Below are positions 40,787 through 48,898 of a stretch of 64,000 bases of DNA, one piece after another. Below the pieces are notes generated by a model. It was given only the letters and a program-made list of their open reading frames with translations. It ran no database searches and was not told the DNA's origin. Origin of the DNA: SICV01 sp038045265 (GTDB lineage Archaea; Nanobdellota; Nanobdellia; Pacearchaeales; GW2011-AR1); assembly GCA_038045265.1 (NCBI GenBank), contig JBBSYL010000010.1:1-64000 (forward strand), written 5' to 3'. The first letter of the stretch is position 1, and every line of letters begins with the position of its first letter. Both the position numbers and the translations under genes were made by a program.

Positions 40787-41746
40787 ATGGATGAAAATGA
40801 ATTTGATTTTATAATAATTGGTGCTGGAGTTGCAGGATTGTCTGCTTCAATGTATGGCGCCAGACTTGGTATGAAAACACTTTGCCTGGGAGCAACTTTC
40901 AGCTCAGAACTTGCAGTAGGGGGAGTCATAACAACAACAAATATTGTAGAAAATTATCCAGGTTTTATCAAACTAAGCGGAAGTGAACTTGCGGAAGCAA
41001 TTGAAAAACATGCCAGAAGCTATGATATGGTAACAATAAGGAATGAAAAAGTGGAAAGAGTCGGTGGAAAATTCGGTAAGTTTTCTATAGAAACTAAAAA
41101 AAATAGATACTCTGGAAAAACAATTTTGTTTTCTACAGGAACAAAATGGAAAAAACTAGAAGTTTCAGGAAGCAAGGAATTTGAGAATAAAGGCGTTGCG
41201 TATTGTGCATTGTGTGATGCTCCTCTTTTCAAAAATAAAATAGTTGGTCTTGTCGGAGGTAGTGATAGCGCTGCTAAAGATGCACTAGTATTGACAGAAC
41301 ACGCAAAAAAAGTTTATATAATATACCGTGGAGAAAAAATCCATCCGGAAATAATCAATATGAAAAGGGTAGAGGAAAAGATAAAACAAAGAAAAATAGA
41401 AATCATAAATAATACTAATGTCGTTGAAATAAAGGGAGGGGAATTTTTGGAAAAGGTTGTTTTGGATAGACCTTTTAATGGAAAAAAAGAGCTAGAGCTG
41501 CAGGGATTGTTCATAGCTATAGGACATATAGCATTAACAGAGTTAGCAGAAAAAATTGGAGTGAAACTTGATGAAAAAAAAGAAATTGTAATTAACCATA
41601 AGACAAGTGAAACAAACATAATGGGTGTGTTTGCTGCAGGAGACTGCACGGACAAGCCATTTAAACAGGCAATAACTGGTGTTGCTGATGGATGTACTGC
41701 AGCCTATAGCGCTTTCGAATTAATAACAAAAGACCAAATAGGCTAA
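40787..41746 (+). CDS. trxB: Thioredoxin reductase-like flavoprotein
   Basis: The 319-residue protein has an FAD-binding GAGVAGLSASMYGARLGM (about 12-29), a redox-active CALC (C140, C143), a second nucleotide-binding GLVGGSDSAAKDALVLTEHA and the C-terminal FAD motif GVFAAGDCTDKPFKQA. The NADPH-binding HRRxxxR motif of usual thioredoxin reductases is replaced by IYRGEKIHPE, so the electron donor may be NADH, ferredoxin or another. The multi-hairpin element B starts 8 bases after its stop codon. Confidence 0.88.
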   Translation: MDENEFDFIIIGAGVAGLSASMYGARLGMKTLCLGATFSSELAVGGVITTTNIVENYPGFIKLSGSELAEAIEKHARSYDMVTIRNEKVERVGGKFGKFSIETKKNRYSGKTILFSTGTKWKKLEVSGSKEFENKGVAYCALCDAPLFKNKIVGLVGGSDSAAKDALVLTEHAKKVYIIYRGEKIHPEIINMKRVEEKIKQRKIEIINNTNVVEIKGGEFLEKVVLDRPFNGKKELELQGLFIAIGHIALTELAEKIGVKLDEKKEIVINHKTSETNIMGVFAAGDCTDKPFKQAITGVADGCTAAYSAFELITKDQIG

Positions 41747-41754
41747 TCAAAAAA

Positions 41755-41917
41755 ACGATGTGCCACTCCACCTTAAAAGGTGGAGTTTGAAGAGGCACTC
41801 GTTTCATCAAGGACGTAAGTCCTTGAATGCCATCAAGAATTGAAAATTCTTGAGGTTAGGATGTTCAAGATGCAACCTCATCTTAAAAGATGAGGTTTTC
41901 TGTCAAGCATCTTGACA
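41755..41917 (+). repeat. Multi-hairpin 3' element B, four stem-loops
   Basis: Four stem-loops follow the trxB stop. The first has an outer stem (41755-41764 with 41794-41802) around a 10-bp hairpin (41765-41774 with 41777-41786). The second (41805-41829) is an 8-bp stem with a GTAA loop closed by CAT and ATG. The third is 41833-41841 with 41845-41853. The last has an outer stem (41862-41872 with 41908-41917) around an 11-bp hairpin (41874-41884 with 41887-41897). The first and last hairpins share the loop region CTTAAAAG. There is no open reading frame of note. It could be a 3'-UTR RNA, or the ends of an IS200/IS605-like element. Confidence 0.7.
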
Positions 41918-41932
41918 TAAAACTTAATTAAG

Positions 41933-41940
41933 TTTTTAAA
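41933..41940 (+). promoter_or_regulatory. TATA element of the pilin operon
   Basis: TTTTTAAA, 21 bases before the ATG at 41962. It lies just after hairpin element B. Confidence 0.6.
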
Positions 41941-41961
41941 GTCGGATAGGTTTTAAGCTGA

Positions 41962-42444
41962 ATGAAGAGAAAAGGTTTATCTCCCGTTATTGCTACTGTC
42001 CTCCTTATTGCAATAGTGTTGCTTTTAGCGGCAATCATTTTCTTATGGGCGCGGGGCCTTCTTACTGAAAGAAATCAAAAATTTGATGAACCTGTAGAAA
42101 ATGCATGCGGAGATGTAAACTTCGAAGCTGAAGCATATTTTGATTCTGATAAATACACTTTAGGGGTAGTCAACAAAGGAACCGTCCCAATATATAGTAT
42201 AGAACTTAAAATAAGAAGAGATGGTGCGATAAGAGATCTTAAGGTATTATCTTTGGAAGATGGAAAATATGGTACAATAAGATCTGGGGAATCTAAGCTT
42301 ATAGATTTAGGAAATGAGGGGGATATTGAAGTAGGGGATGAGCTTGAAGTTATACCAATAATACTTGGGCAGAAAGGAGGAGTCAAAACACCTTTCCCAT
42401 GTGAATCTGATCAGGGTCAGAGAATTAATATAAAATCAGAGTGA
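41962..42444 (+). CDS. Type IV pilin-like protein 1
   Basis: The 160-residue protein has a class III signal peptide, KRKG before LSPVIATVLLIAIVLLLAAI, the hallmark of archaeal pilins processed by a prepilin peptidase and built into a filament through the hydrophobic helix. The rest is a beta-rich head with two cysteines. It is the first of three consecutive pilin-like genes upstream of the assembly ATPase, and the next gene starts 1 base after its stop. Confidence 0.87.
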   Translation: MKRKGLSPVIATVLLIAIVLLLAAIIFLWARGLLTERNQKFDEPVENACGDVNFEAEAYFDSDKYTLGVVNKGTVPIYSIELKIRRDGAIRDLKVLSLEDGKYGTIRSGESKLIDLGNEGDIEVGDELEVIPIILGQKGGVKTPFPCESDQGQRINIKSE

Positions 42445-42445
42445 A

Positions 42446-42946
42446 ATGGAAAGAAAAGGATTATCTGCTATTGTTGCAACTGTTATGATTATAGCTTTGA
42501 CAGTCGCCGCTGCAGGGATAATAGCTAAATTTGCGATACCTTTTGTCAAAGGAGGCTTAGAAAGTAGTACAGAATGTGTGGATTATCAAGAATATTTTAA
42601 ATTTGATGAATCTCTTGGATTTAACTGTTTTGAACCAGATGAAAACTTAATTCTCTCTGTAAGGGCCAGCAATAATGTGGGGGGCGATGATAAGATTAAG
42701 GGTTTTAATCTTGTTCTATTTGGAGACGGTTTTTCTAAAGTTATTTCTTTAGAGAATAATTTGCAGATAAATGATTTAACAATGTACTCTGGAAACGTAA
42801 TAGAAATTCCTTCTCCTGGAGAAACATTTAGTTATAATTATACCGAAAGAGGAATTTATAATTTTGCAGAATTGTTTCCTGTATTGAAAACGGGAAAGGT
42901 ATGCGAAAGAAGGTCTGATAGAATTTCCCTCAGGAGATGCGGATGA
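42446..42946 (+). CDS. Type IV pilin-like protein 2
   Basis: The 166-residue protein starts with ERKG before LSAIVATVMIIALTVAAAGI, a class III signal peptide and pilin helix. The head is beta-rich with several cysteines (near 43, 60 and the C-terminus). The gene starts 1 base after the first pilin gene and overlaps the third by ATGA, so the three are co-translated. No prepilin peptidase gene is in the window. Confidence 0.85.
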   Translation: MERKGLSAIVATVMIIALTVAAAGIIAKFAIPFVKGGLESSTECVDYQEYFKFDESLGFNCFEPDENLILSVRASNNVGGDDKIKGFNLVLFGDGFSKVISLENNLQINDLTMYSGNVIEIPSPGETFSYNYTERGIYNFAELFPVLKTGKVCERRSDRISLRRCG

Positions 42947-43488
42947 CGAGAAGAGGGCAGGTTTGGATAGAGACTGTGCTTTATACTTTGATAGGGCTTG
43001 CACTGATTGGAATGGTGTTGGCATTTGCTCTTCCAAAAATAAATCAAACAAGAGATGAAATAATAGTAGATCAGACCATAGAATCCTTGAAAGAGCTGGA
43101 TAACTTGATAAATGGTGTTGCTGATCAGGGCCCTGGAAACAGGAGAACGTATGAAATAGGCATCAAAAGAGGTAGCTTAACCTTTAATTCTGAAGAAGAT
43201 ATAATTGAATTCAGAATAAAAGACTTGGCGGACCTTTACTCTGAAGAAGGTATAGAAATAGAAAATGGGAGAGTAAAAATACTGTCCTCTTCCGGACAAA
43301 AGGACAAAGAAATTCTTCTTTCTCTAGACTATGAAAATAAAATAAACATTAGCTATGCTGGAAGAGATGAAATTAAGGAATTTAGTGCGGCTCCAATACC
43401 ATATAAACTTTCTGTAACCAATGAAAGACAAGTTGTCGGAGAGCTCGTTAATATAAATATAGAGGCCATATCTGGAAGCTCCAATTAA
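42943..43488 (+). CDS. Type IV pilin-like protein 3
   Basis: About 181 residues from the ATG at 42943, which overlaps the previous stop (ATGA) and puts the cleavage site TRRG/QVWIE at a normal distance. The helix ETVLYTLIGLALIGMVLAF follows. A Glu five residues after the cleavage site matches the classical Glu5 of type IV pilins, and the TRRGQ start resembles minor pilins. The head is beta-rich. An upstream in-frame start at 42937 is less likely. Confidence 0.82.
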   Translation: MTRRGQVWIETVLYTLIGLALIGMVLAFALPKINQTRDEIIVDQTIESLKELDNLINGVADQGPGNRRTYEIGIKRGSLTFNSEEDIIEFRIKDLADLYSEEGIEIENGRVKILSSSGQKDKEILLSLDYENKINISYAGRDEIKEFSAAPIPYKLSVTNERQVVGELVNINIEAISGSSN

Positions 43489-43496
43489 CGGCATAA

Positions 43497-43504
43497 TTTA
43501 AATA
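43497..43504 (+). promoter_or_regulatory. TATA element of the secretion ATPase gene
   Basis: TTTAAATA, 21 bases before the ATG at 43526. Confidence 0.6.
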
Positions 43505-43525
43505 GATAATTGCATAAACAATGTT

Positions 43526-45052
43526 ATGGACCTTGTCATAAATCTCAAACCTCCCATACCTGCTCTTCCAAGAGTAACAGACAAAAGTAAGGTAGATATT
43601 AGATATGTTTTGATTGCCCCCTACGCTGTAGCCCATATATATTGGGATGAAAAAACTTCTGAATTAGTTTATGAACTTGAAGAGCCCTTGCTTAACGAGC
43701 CAGAAAAGGCTATACTTGACAAGATTGAAGAAGGAATGCTCGAACTCATAAATGTTAATGTGGCTGTTGAGAAGACTTTAGAAGCAACAACAAATTATAT
43801 AGACAAAACTGCAAGGCTTTTGATTGACGAATTTAATATAAAAATGTCTGAAGAGGGCTATCAAAAAATATTTTATTATCTTTACAGAGATTTTATTGGC
43901 TTAAATGAGATAGAACCCATCCTTAATGATTATTATATAGAAGATATAGAATGTAATGGTGTTGGAACAAGTGTGTATGTTATACACAGAATATATAGGA
44001 ATCTAAGAACAAATATACTTTATTCTGATGTAGATAAACTCGCAAATTTTGTTGAGAAGCTTGCGCAAAGGACTGGAAGATATATTTCCTATGCCCAGCC
44101 CCTACTAGATGGCAGTCTACCAGATGGAAGTAGAGTCAATGCAAGTTACACAAAAGATGTTACCTCTAAAGGTCCAACTTTTACAATACGTAAATTTACA
44201 AAAGTTCCTTGGACACCAATACAACTTATTGGACTTGGAACTGTGAGTCCCGAGATGCTTGCTTATTTCTGGATACTTCTCGAATACAAGTCTAGTTTTA
44301 TGATAACTGGAGGTACTGGAACTGGTAAGACAACATTGCTTAATGCACTTGCCTTCTTCATTCCTCCCGAAGCGAGAGTTGTTAGTATTGAAGACACAAG
44401 AGAAATAAATTTGCCAAGAGAAAACTGGCTTCCAGCAGTTGCAAGACCAAGCATCGGAATAGGAAATGTTGGTGAAGTAGATCTTTTCTCCCTATTGAAA
44501 AGCTCATTCAGACAGAATCCGGACTATTTAATAGTGGGAGAAGTAAGAGGAAAAGAAGCTTATGTCTTATTCCAAGGAATGGCTTCTGGTCATGCCTCTT
44601 TGAGTACAATGCACGCCGATTCTGTAGAGACATTGATAAGAAGGTTACAAACACCTCCGATAGAACTTCCGCCGAGCCTTGTTAACACATTAGACTGTGT
44701 TGCAGTAATAAGTCATGGATTGGTTAATAATAGGGATATAAGAAAAGTCAGAGAGATTGTTGAAATTATAAATGTAAATAATGACGGTACAGCGATGGTT
44801 AATACTCCAATGGTTTGGGATCCAGCAAAAAATGTATTTTACTTCAAAAAGCAAAGCAAAGTCTTTGAGAAAATTGCATTAAAGCATGGAGTAGCACTTG
44901 AAAAAATAAGGAGGGAACTTCTTGCAAGAAGTAAACTCCTTTATGAATTATATAGGAATAAAATATTTGATTTTTATGAAGTAGGAAAAATAATCAATGA
45001 GTATTATAAAAATCCTGCAGAGGTCCTTACAAAATACGATATAAAAGAGTAA
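43526..45052 (+). CDS. Type II/IV secretion (pilus assembly) ATPase
   Basis: The 508-residue protein has a Walker A motif TGGTGTGKTT (about 261-270), the Asp box VVSIEDTREINLPRENW, Walker B-like PDYLIVGEVRGKEAYV and the His box SGHASLSTMHADS, the pattern of PilB/GspE/FlaI-type ATPases. It powers pilin assembly with the platform proteins encoded just downstream. No archaellum genes (flaH, flaJ accessory set) are seen, so a pilus or secretion role is more likely than swimming. Confidence 0.95.
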   Translation: MDLVINLKPPIPALPRVTDKSKVDIRYVLIAPYAVAHIYWDEKTSELVYELEEPLLNEPEKAILDKIEEGMLELINVNVAVEKTLEATTNYIDKTARLLIDEFNIKMSEEGYQKIFYYLYRDFIGLNEIEPILNDYYIEDIECNGVGTSVYVIHRIYRNLRTNILYSDVDKLANFVEKLAQRTGRYISYAQPLLDGSLPDGSRVNASYTKDVTSKGPTFTIRKFTKVPWTPIQLIGLGTVSPEMLAYFWILLEYKSSFMITGGTGTGKTTLLNALAFFIPPEARVVSIEDTREINLPRENWLPAVARPSIGIGNVGEVDLFSLLKSSFRQNPDYLIVGEVRGKEAYVLFQGMASGHASLSTMHADSVETLIRRLQTPPIELPPSLVNTLDCVAVISHGLVNNRDIRKVREIVEIINVNNDGTAMVNTPMVWDPAKNVFYFKKQSKVFEKIALKHGVALEKIRRELLARSKLLYELYRNKIFDFYEVGKIINEYYKNPAEVLTKYDIKE

Positions 45053-45065
45053 GGTCTATGAAAAC

Positions 45066-45073
45066 TATATAAA
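45066..45073 (+). promoter_or_regulatory. TATA element of the 54-codon gene and platform operon
   Basis: TATATAAA, 21 bases before the ATG at 45095. It supports the small ORF as the first gene of the platform operon. Confidence 0.55.
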
Positions 45074-45094
45074 TATGGTGTCTAATTTATATTA

Positions 45095-45256
45095 ATGGAA
45101 AAAGAGGATGTAATATCGCTTGCTCACCTCCTGTCTGCTATGAAAGATTCTGCTATAAAGCTTGAAGAAGCGGTGAAAAAGAAAGATGCTGAAAAAATTA
45201 CTGAAATAAAAAGAGAAATACTCAGATTTCAAAAAGACGTAGAGAGGGTTATATGA
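45095..45256 (+). CDS. Small helical protein coupled to the pilus platform gene
   Basis: This 53-residue ORF is short but well supported. It has its own TATA element at the standard distance and ends in an ATGA overlap with the platform gene. The product, with segments VISLAHLLSAMKDSAIKLEE and KITEIKREILRFQKDVERV, should form one or two amphipathic helices. The next protein begins with a similar helical segment (IEELLKNIDNEIDILKEIAL), so the two may pair through coiled coils. No family is recognised. Confidence 0.65.
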   Translation: MEKEDVISLAHLLSAMKDSAIKLEEAVKKKDAEKITEIKREILRFQKDVERVI

Positions 45257-46548
45257 TAGAGGAACTTTTGAAAAATATAGATAATGAAATAGACATACTT
45301 AAGGAAATAGCCTTGTATAATAATAAATTATCTGAAGCGAATCAGCGAGAGAGAAAAATACTTCTTGCGGCAATAAGCTCCTTGAGAGAAGGAATAAGAA
45401 TATTAAATGCTTCCGTTCCGAAAATAATGCAGGGTATATCTTTGGCTAAGAAATTGCCTGGAAAACACGAAAGCGGTTTGGAAAGAATATCTTTTAAGAG
45501 AAATGAAAAGGGAATGGATGCTGTCTTAAGAAGCGAAGATAAAGAAAGATTCTTATCTGAACTAAGAATAAATAACGAGGCGCTGGAAAAGTTGGGGGGA
45601 GAAAAACAAGAACAAGAAGTATCTTATGCCAAATTCAAAGGTTCAAACTTTTATCTTAAAGCATCAAATAGAATGTTTGTCGGACTTGCCAGAAACATGA
45701 TAAAGCGGGGAAAATTCAAAACACTTGCTACGACCCTTAAAAAATCAAATTTAGACATTTTATTTGAAAGCTATGTTTCTGCAATTTTCTTTACAACTTT
45801 TCTTGCTGTATGCTTTTCGGCCGTACTCTATGTCCTTCTTATATTCTTAGACTTCAGTGTGAGCGCGCCATTTATTCAAATATATTCTGATACACATTTG
45901 AAAAGAGTAGGAAGCTTAATATGGGTGCCTTTGATCATTCCAATTCTTTTCTTTCTAGGTTCTTATTTCTACCCTTCAACTGAGAGGGGGAGTATAGAAA
46001 GAAGAATAGATCAAGAGCTCCCATTTGCTGTCGTCCATATGAGCGCAATATCCGGCTCCGGGATAGAACCAACCAGCATCTTTAAGATAATTGTTCTTGG
46101 AAAAGAATATCCTTATCTTAAGAAAGAAGTAAGAAAAATCCTTAATCAAATAAATCTTTATGGTTATGACCTGGTTACCGCACTTAACAATGTTGCCAAA
46201 AATTCACCAAGCAAGAAACTGTCTGAGTTGCTTTCTGGGATGGCTTCTACAATAACTTCTGGGGGGAGCCTATCTAATTTCTTTGAAAAAAGAGCTGAAA
46301 CATTATTGCTTAATTATAGACTCGAAAGAGAAAAATTCACCAAATCTGCTGAAACTTTCATGGACCTCTATATAACTGTGGTAATCGTAGCGCCCATGAT
46401 CCTCCTACTTATTTTCATACTTCTCTCGATAAGCGAGTTTGGGCCAAGTATCTCTCCAGGATATATTGCATTTATGATAATTGCTATAATCACTTTAATC
46501 AATATTATATTCCTTGGAATAATTCATATTAAACAACCTGCATACTAA
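45253..46548 (+). CDS. Pilus platform membrane protein (T2SSF/TadC-like) 1
   Basis: The 431-residue protein has a long soluble N-terminal part with coiled coil (about 1-150), then four hydrophobic segments (about 170-200, 215-240, 380-400 and 405-428). A T2SSF domain with LPFAVVHMSAISGSGIEPTS and GYDLVTALNNVAKNSPSKKL lies between the second and third. It is the inner-membrane platform on which the ATPase works. It is followed 1 base later by a second platform gene, as in archaeal Tad/Flp-like systems. Confidence 0.88.
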   Translation: MIEELLKNIDNEIDILKEIALYNNKLSEANQRERKILLAAISSLREGIRILNASVPKIMQGISLAKKLPGKHESGLERISFKRNEKGMDAVLRSEDKERFLSELRINNEALEKLGGEKQEQEVSYAKFKGSNFYLKASNRMFVGLARNMIKRGKFKTLATTLKKSNLDILFESYVSAIFFTTFLAVCFSAVLYVLLIFLDFSVSAPFIQIYSDTHLKRVGSLIWVPLIIPILFFLGSYFYPSTERGSIERRIDQELPFAVVHMSAISGSGIEPTSIFKIIVLGKEYPYLKKEVRKILNQINLYGYDLVTALNNVAKNSPSKKLSELLSGMASTITSGGSLSNFFEKRAETLLLNYRLEREKFTKSAETFMDLYITVVIVAPMILLLIFILLSISEFGPSISPGYIAFMIIAIITLINIIFLGIIHIKQPAY

Positions 46549-46549
46549 A

Positions 46550-47404
46550 ATGAAAATAAAAAAAGTTCACTGGATAGGAATTGGATTCGGCTTAATACTC
46601 ATAGTCGCAGGTTTAATCTTTTTTCTTAGTAATGAAGAAAAAAACTTGCTATTCTTTATAATCGGATTGGGAATAACTGTAGGAATACTTCCATTTATTG
46701 TGGATGTAATTGTTCAAAACAAGAAAGCGCAGGAGATAAATGAAATGTTTCTTGAATTTTCTAGAAATCTCGCTGAAAGTGTTGCAACAGGGACACCTAT
46801 AAGTAAGAGCATAATTAATTTGAGTAGAAGGAATTATGGCCCTCTAACAGAACACATAGAAAAGTTGGGCAATCAAATTTCACTTGGAATTCCTCTAAGT
46901 AAAGCTTTATTTATTTTTGCAAGAGATGTAGATAATAATGTTATAAGTAGAGCAGTCTCCCTTATGAGTGAAGCAGAAAAGGCAGGCGGAGAGATTGCCG
47001 CGATATTAAATTCTGTTTCTCTATCTATAGCCGAGATAGAAAAGTTGAAGAGTGAAAGAAAAGCAGCCATATCTGGCCTAATAGTTCAAGGATATATAAT
47101 ATTCTTTATATTTATTGGCATAATGCTTATAATGGAATTTAAAATTTTGCCTTTAGCTTTGCAGATAGATACGTTGAGCGGATTAAGCCATGGATCTGTA
47201 AGTGCTACCGCATCGCCAGGTCAAGGCAATGCAGGGGAATCACTGCCCAATCTGTTTCTCTATCTATTGCTTGTTCAGGGATTCTTTACAGGATTTGCAA
47301 TAGGGAAACTGGCCGAGGGTTCTTTAAAGGCGGGAATAAAGCATTCTTTCATAATGATCGTATCTGCTCTGCTTATTTCTACGGGAGTCAGGGCATTTAT
47401 TTAG
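46550..47404 (+). CDS. Pilus platform membrane protein (T2SSF/TadC-like) 2
   Basis: The 284-residue protein has two N-terminal membrane helices (about 7-27 and 32-52), a T2SSF domain (EFSRNLAESVATGTPISKSI, then LMSEAEKAGGEIAAILNSVS) and two to three C-terminal helices. It probably pairs with the upstream platform protein as a heterodimer, as TadB and TadC do. It is convergent with the methyltransferase gene, overlapping it by 8 bases. Confidence 0.88.
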   Translation: MKIKKVHWIGIGFGLILIVAGLIFFLSNEEKNLLFFIIGLGITVGILPFIVDVIVQNKKAQEINEMFLEFSRNLAESVATGTPISKSIINLSRRNYGPLTEHIEKLGNQISLGIPLSKALFIFARDVDNNVISRAVSLMSEAEKAGGEIAAILNSVSLSIAEIEKLKSERKAAISGLIVQGYIIFFIFIGIMLIMEFKILPLALQIDTLSGLSHGSVSATASPGQGNAGESLPNLFLYLLLVQGFFTGFAIGKLAEGSLKAGIKHSFIMIVSALLISTGVRAFI

Positions 47405-48152
47405 TTACAAGGTAAAATAACTCATTATCCGATCTAAAAATTTTAAACTTGTATTCGAGTCTTGAAAGCATTTTTTCAAACCAAGTCCTGTTTGGAAACT
47501 CCATCTTTTTACCCGAGATCTTTCTTGTTGGGAAACTAACTAGGATAAATTTGCACTTTACAATTTTTATTATTTTTTCAGCAAGTTTATGGCCTTTCTT
47601 TTCTATTATATCTAAAACCTTAAAGATTAAAACCAAATCTACTGTGGGCAAGGAATTATCTATTTTTCTTAAGTCGTATATAAATGTTTTTCCTCTTATT
47701 TTATTTTCTTCGAAAAAGGAAGATACTAAAGAAAGATCTGAACTATTTATATCGGAGGCATAATATTGTATTTCTGGTTTTGCTAGTGCGATAGGATTGA
47801 GTCCACATCCCAGATCAAGTATAGAAGAAATCTGCAGGGAGTCAATTATCTTTTTAAGTTCTGGATAGAAATTGGCCCTTTCTGATGTAGAAAGGTGGTT
47901 CTTAAGAATATTGTCCTTGTTTCCAGATATGTCTGAAGATTTCCTGAATCTTCCAATATAACTCCTAAGATTATGTCTTATCTCTTTTATGAGGACCTTT
48001 TTGTCTTTCTGGTTTAAATCTTCAAAATTTATTTTTTTGTTCTGCATAGATTCTGTAAGTAAGACCCTTACAAAATCTGAATCTGCTCCAGATAACTCTT
48101 TCTTTTTCTTTATTTCAAAAATAAATTCATCAATTTTATCCATGCTTTTCAT
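47397..48152 (-). CDS. 16S rRNA m7G methyltransferase-like protein (ArmA/Rmt/FmrO type)
   Basis: The 251-residue protein has an N-terminal helical domain and then a Rossmann methyltransferase with HLSTSERANFYPELKKII, SAM-binding ILDLGCGLNPIALAKPEIQY and VSFPTRKISGKKMEF near the end. This combination is that of the FmrO/ArmA/Rmt family, which methylates G1405 of bacterial 16S rRNA and gives aminoglycoside resistance. In an archaeon it may be a normal rRNA-modifying enzyme. It lies alone on the minus strand inside the pilus locus. The TATA element at 48174-48181 supports the 48152 start. Confidence 0.8.
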   Translation of the reverse strand: MKSMDKIDEFIFEIKKKKELSGADSDFVRVLLTESMQNKKINFEDLNQKDKKVLIKEIRHNLRSYIGRFRKSSDISGNKDNILKNHLSTSERANFYPELKKIIDSLQISSILDLGCGLNPIALAKPEIQYYASDINSSDLSLVSSFFEENKIRGKTFIYDLRKIDNSLPTVDLVLIFKVLDIIEKKGHKLAEKIIKIVKCKFILVSFPTRKISGKKMEFPNRTWFEKMLSRLEYKFKIFRSDNELFYLVTK

Positions 48153-48173
48153 TTAATAAATAGCATGAGAAGT

Positions 48174-48181
48174 TATATAAA
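48174..48181. promoter_or_regulatory. Shared bidirectional TATA element
   Basis: TATATAAA lies 21 bases before the methyltransferase ATG (48152, minus) and 21 bases before the pilin-like ATG (48203, plus), so one site can serve both. Confidence 0.55.
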
Positions 48182-48202
48182 TTTACTATTCCAGAGTCTT
48201 CC

Positions 48203-48898
48203 ATGAAAAGGAGAGGTTTAGCTCATTTAGAAATAGTACTTGCATTTGTTCTATTTATTGGAGTTATAGGATTTGGATTTTATTTTCTTGGACACAGCAA
48301 TAAAGTAAATTTAGTTGAGAAAAATTTAGATTATATCGAGAGAGAGATAAAAAAAGACCTTACGTCTGAAGCTTCAGCACAAAGTTTAAAGATCAATACA
48401 AGAACGGGAAATTCATTTGCTGTTGAGCTAACCAAGGAAAGTGGAGAGAATTTTGCAGTAGAAAATTCCTCAGGAGATGTGATAAATTCGAAATTTGACA
48501 ATGGGATTTTATATTTTGATGCACAAAGCGGAGATATTTATACAATAAGAAAAAGCTTAGATATAAATGAGATAAATGATTTTTCAGGGAGTCTACCTGC
48601 ACATGATGAAAATAATTACAAGCTCGGGCCAGAAATAGAATCAAGTGTATATTCTGAAGAAAAAGCTCTTGGACTTAATGAAAGCTATTATAATAATTAT
48701 GGAACTCTTCTTGAGAGATATGGTATAGGAAACAGGGTCAATTTTGGATTTCAAATAATTTTTGAGGGAGATGGAAGAATAACTGCTGAAAGCGAAGTGC
48801 CTGAAAGTTATGAAATATTTTTAAGAAGTGAGAGGGCCGAATTTTTAAGAAGCGGGGGAGAATTGGAATTTGCGGAGGTAATAGTTAAGGTATGGTAA
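48203..48898 (+). CDS. Type IV pilin-like protein 4
   Basis: The 231-residue protein has a class III signal, KRRG before LAHLEIVLAFVLFIGVIGFG, with Glu5 of the mature protein conserved. The large beta-rich head has no cysteines. The ORF overlaps the next pilin-like gene by 7 bases. It lies apart from the first pilin trio but on the same strand and in the same locus, so it may be a minor pilin or adhesin subunit. Confidence 0.82.
   Translation: MKRRGLAHLEIVLAFVLFIGVIGFGFYFLGHSNKVNLVEKNLDYIEREIKKDLTSEASAQSLKINTRTGNSFAVELTKESGENFAVENSSGDVINSKFDNGILYFDAQSGDIYTIRKSLDINEINDFSGSLPAHDENNYKLGPEIESSVYSEEKALGLNESYYNNYGTLLERYGIGNRVNFGFQIIFEGDGRITAESEVPESYEIFLRSERAEFLRSGGELEFAEVIVKVW

Noticed and set aside
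45253..47404. Archaellum operon
   Set aside because: Two platform proteins and one ATPase are present, but no FlaH-like ATPase, FlaF/FlaG or archaellin pattern was seen; a Tad/pilus-type machine fits better.
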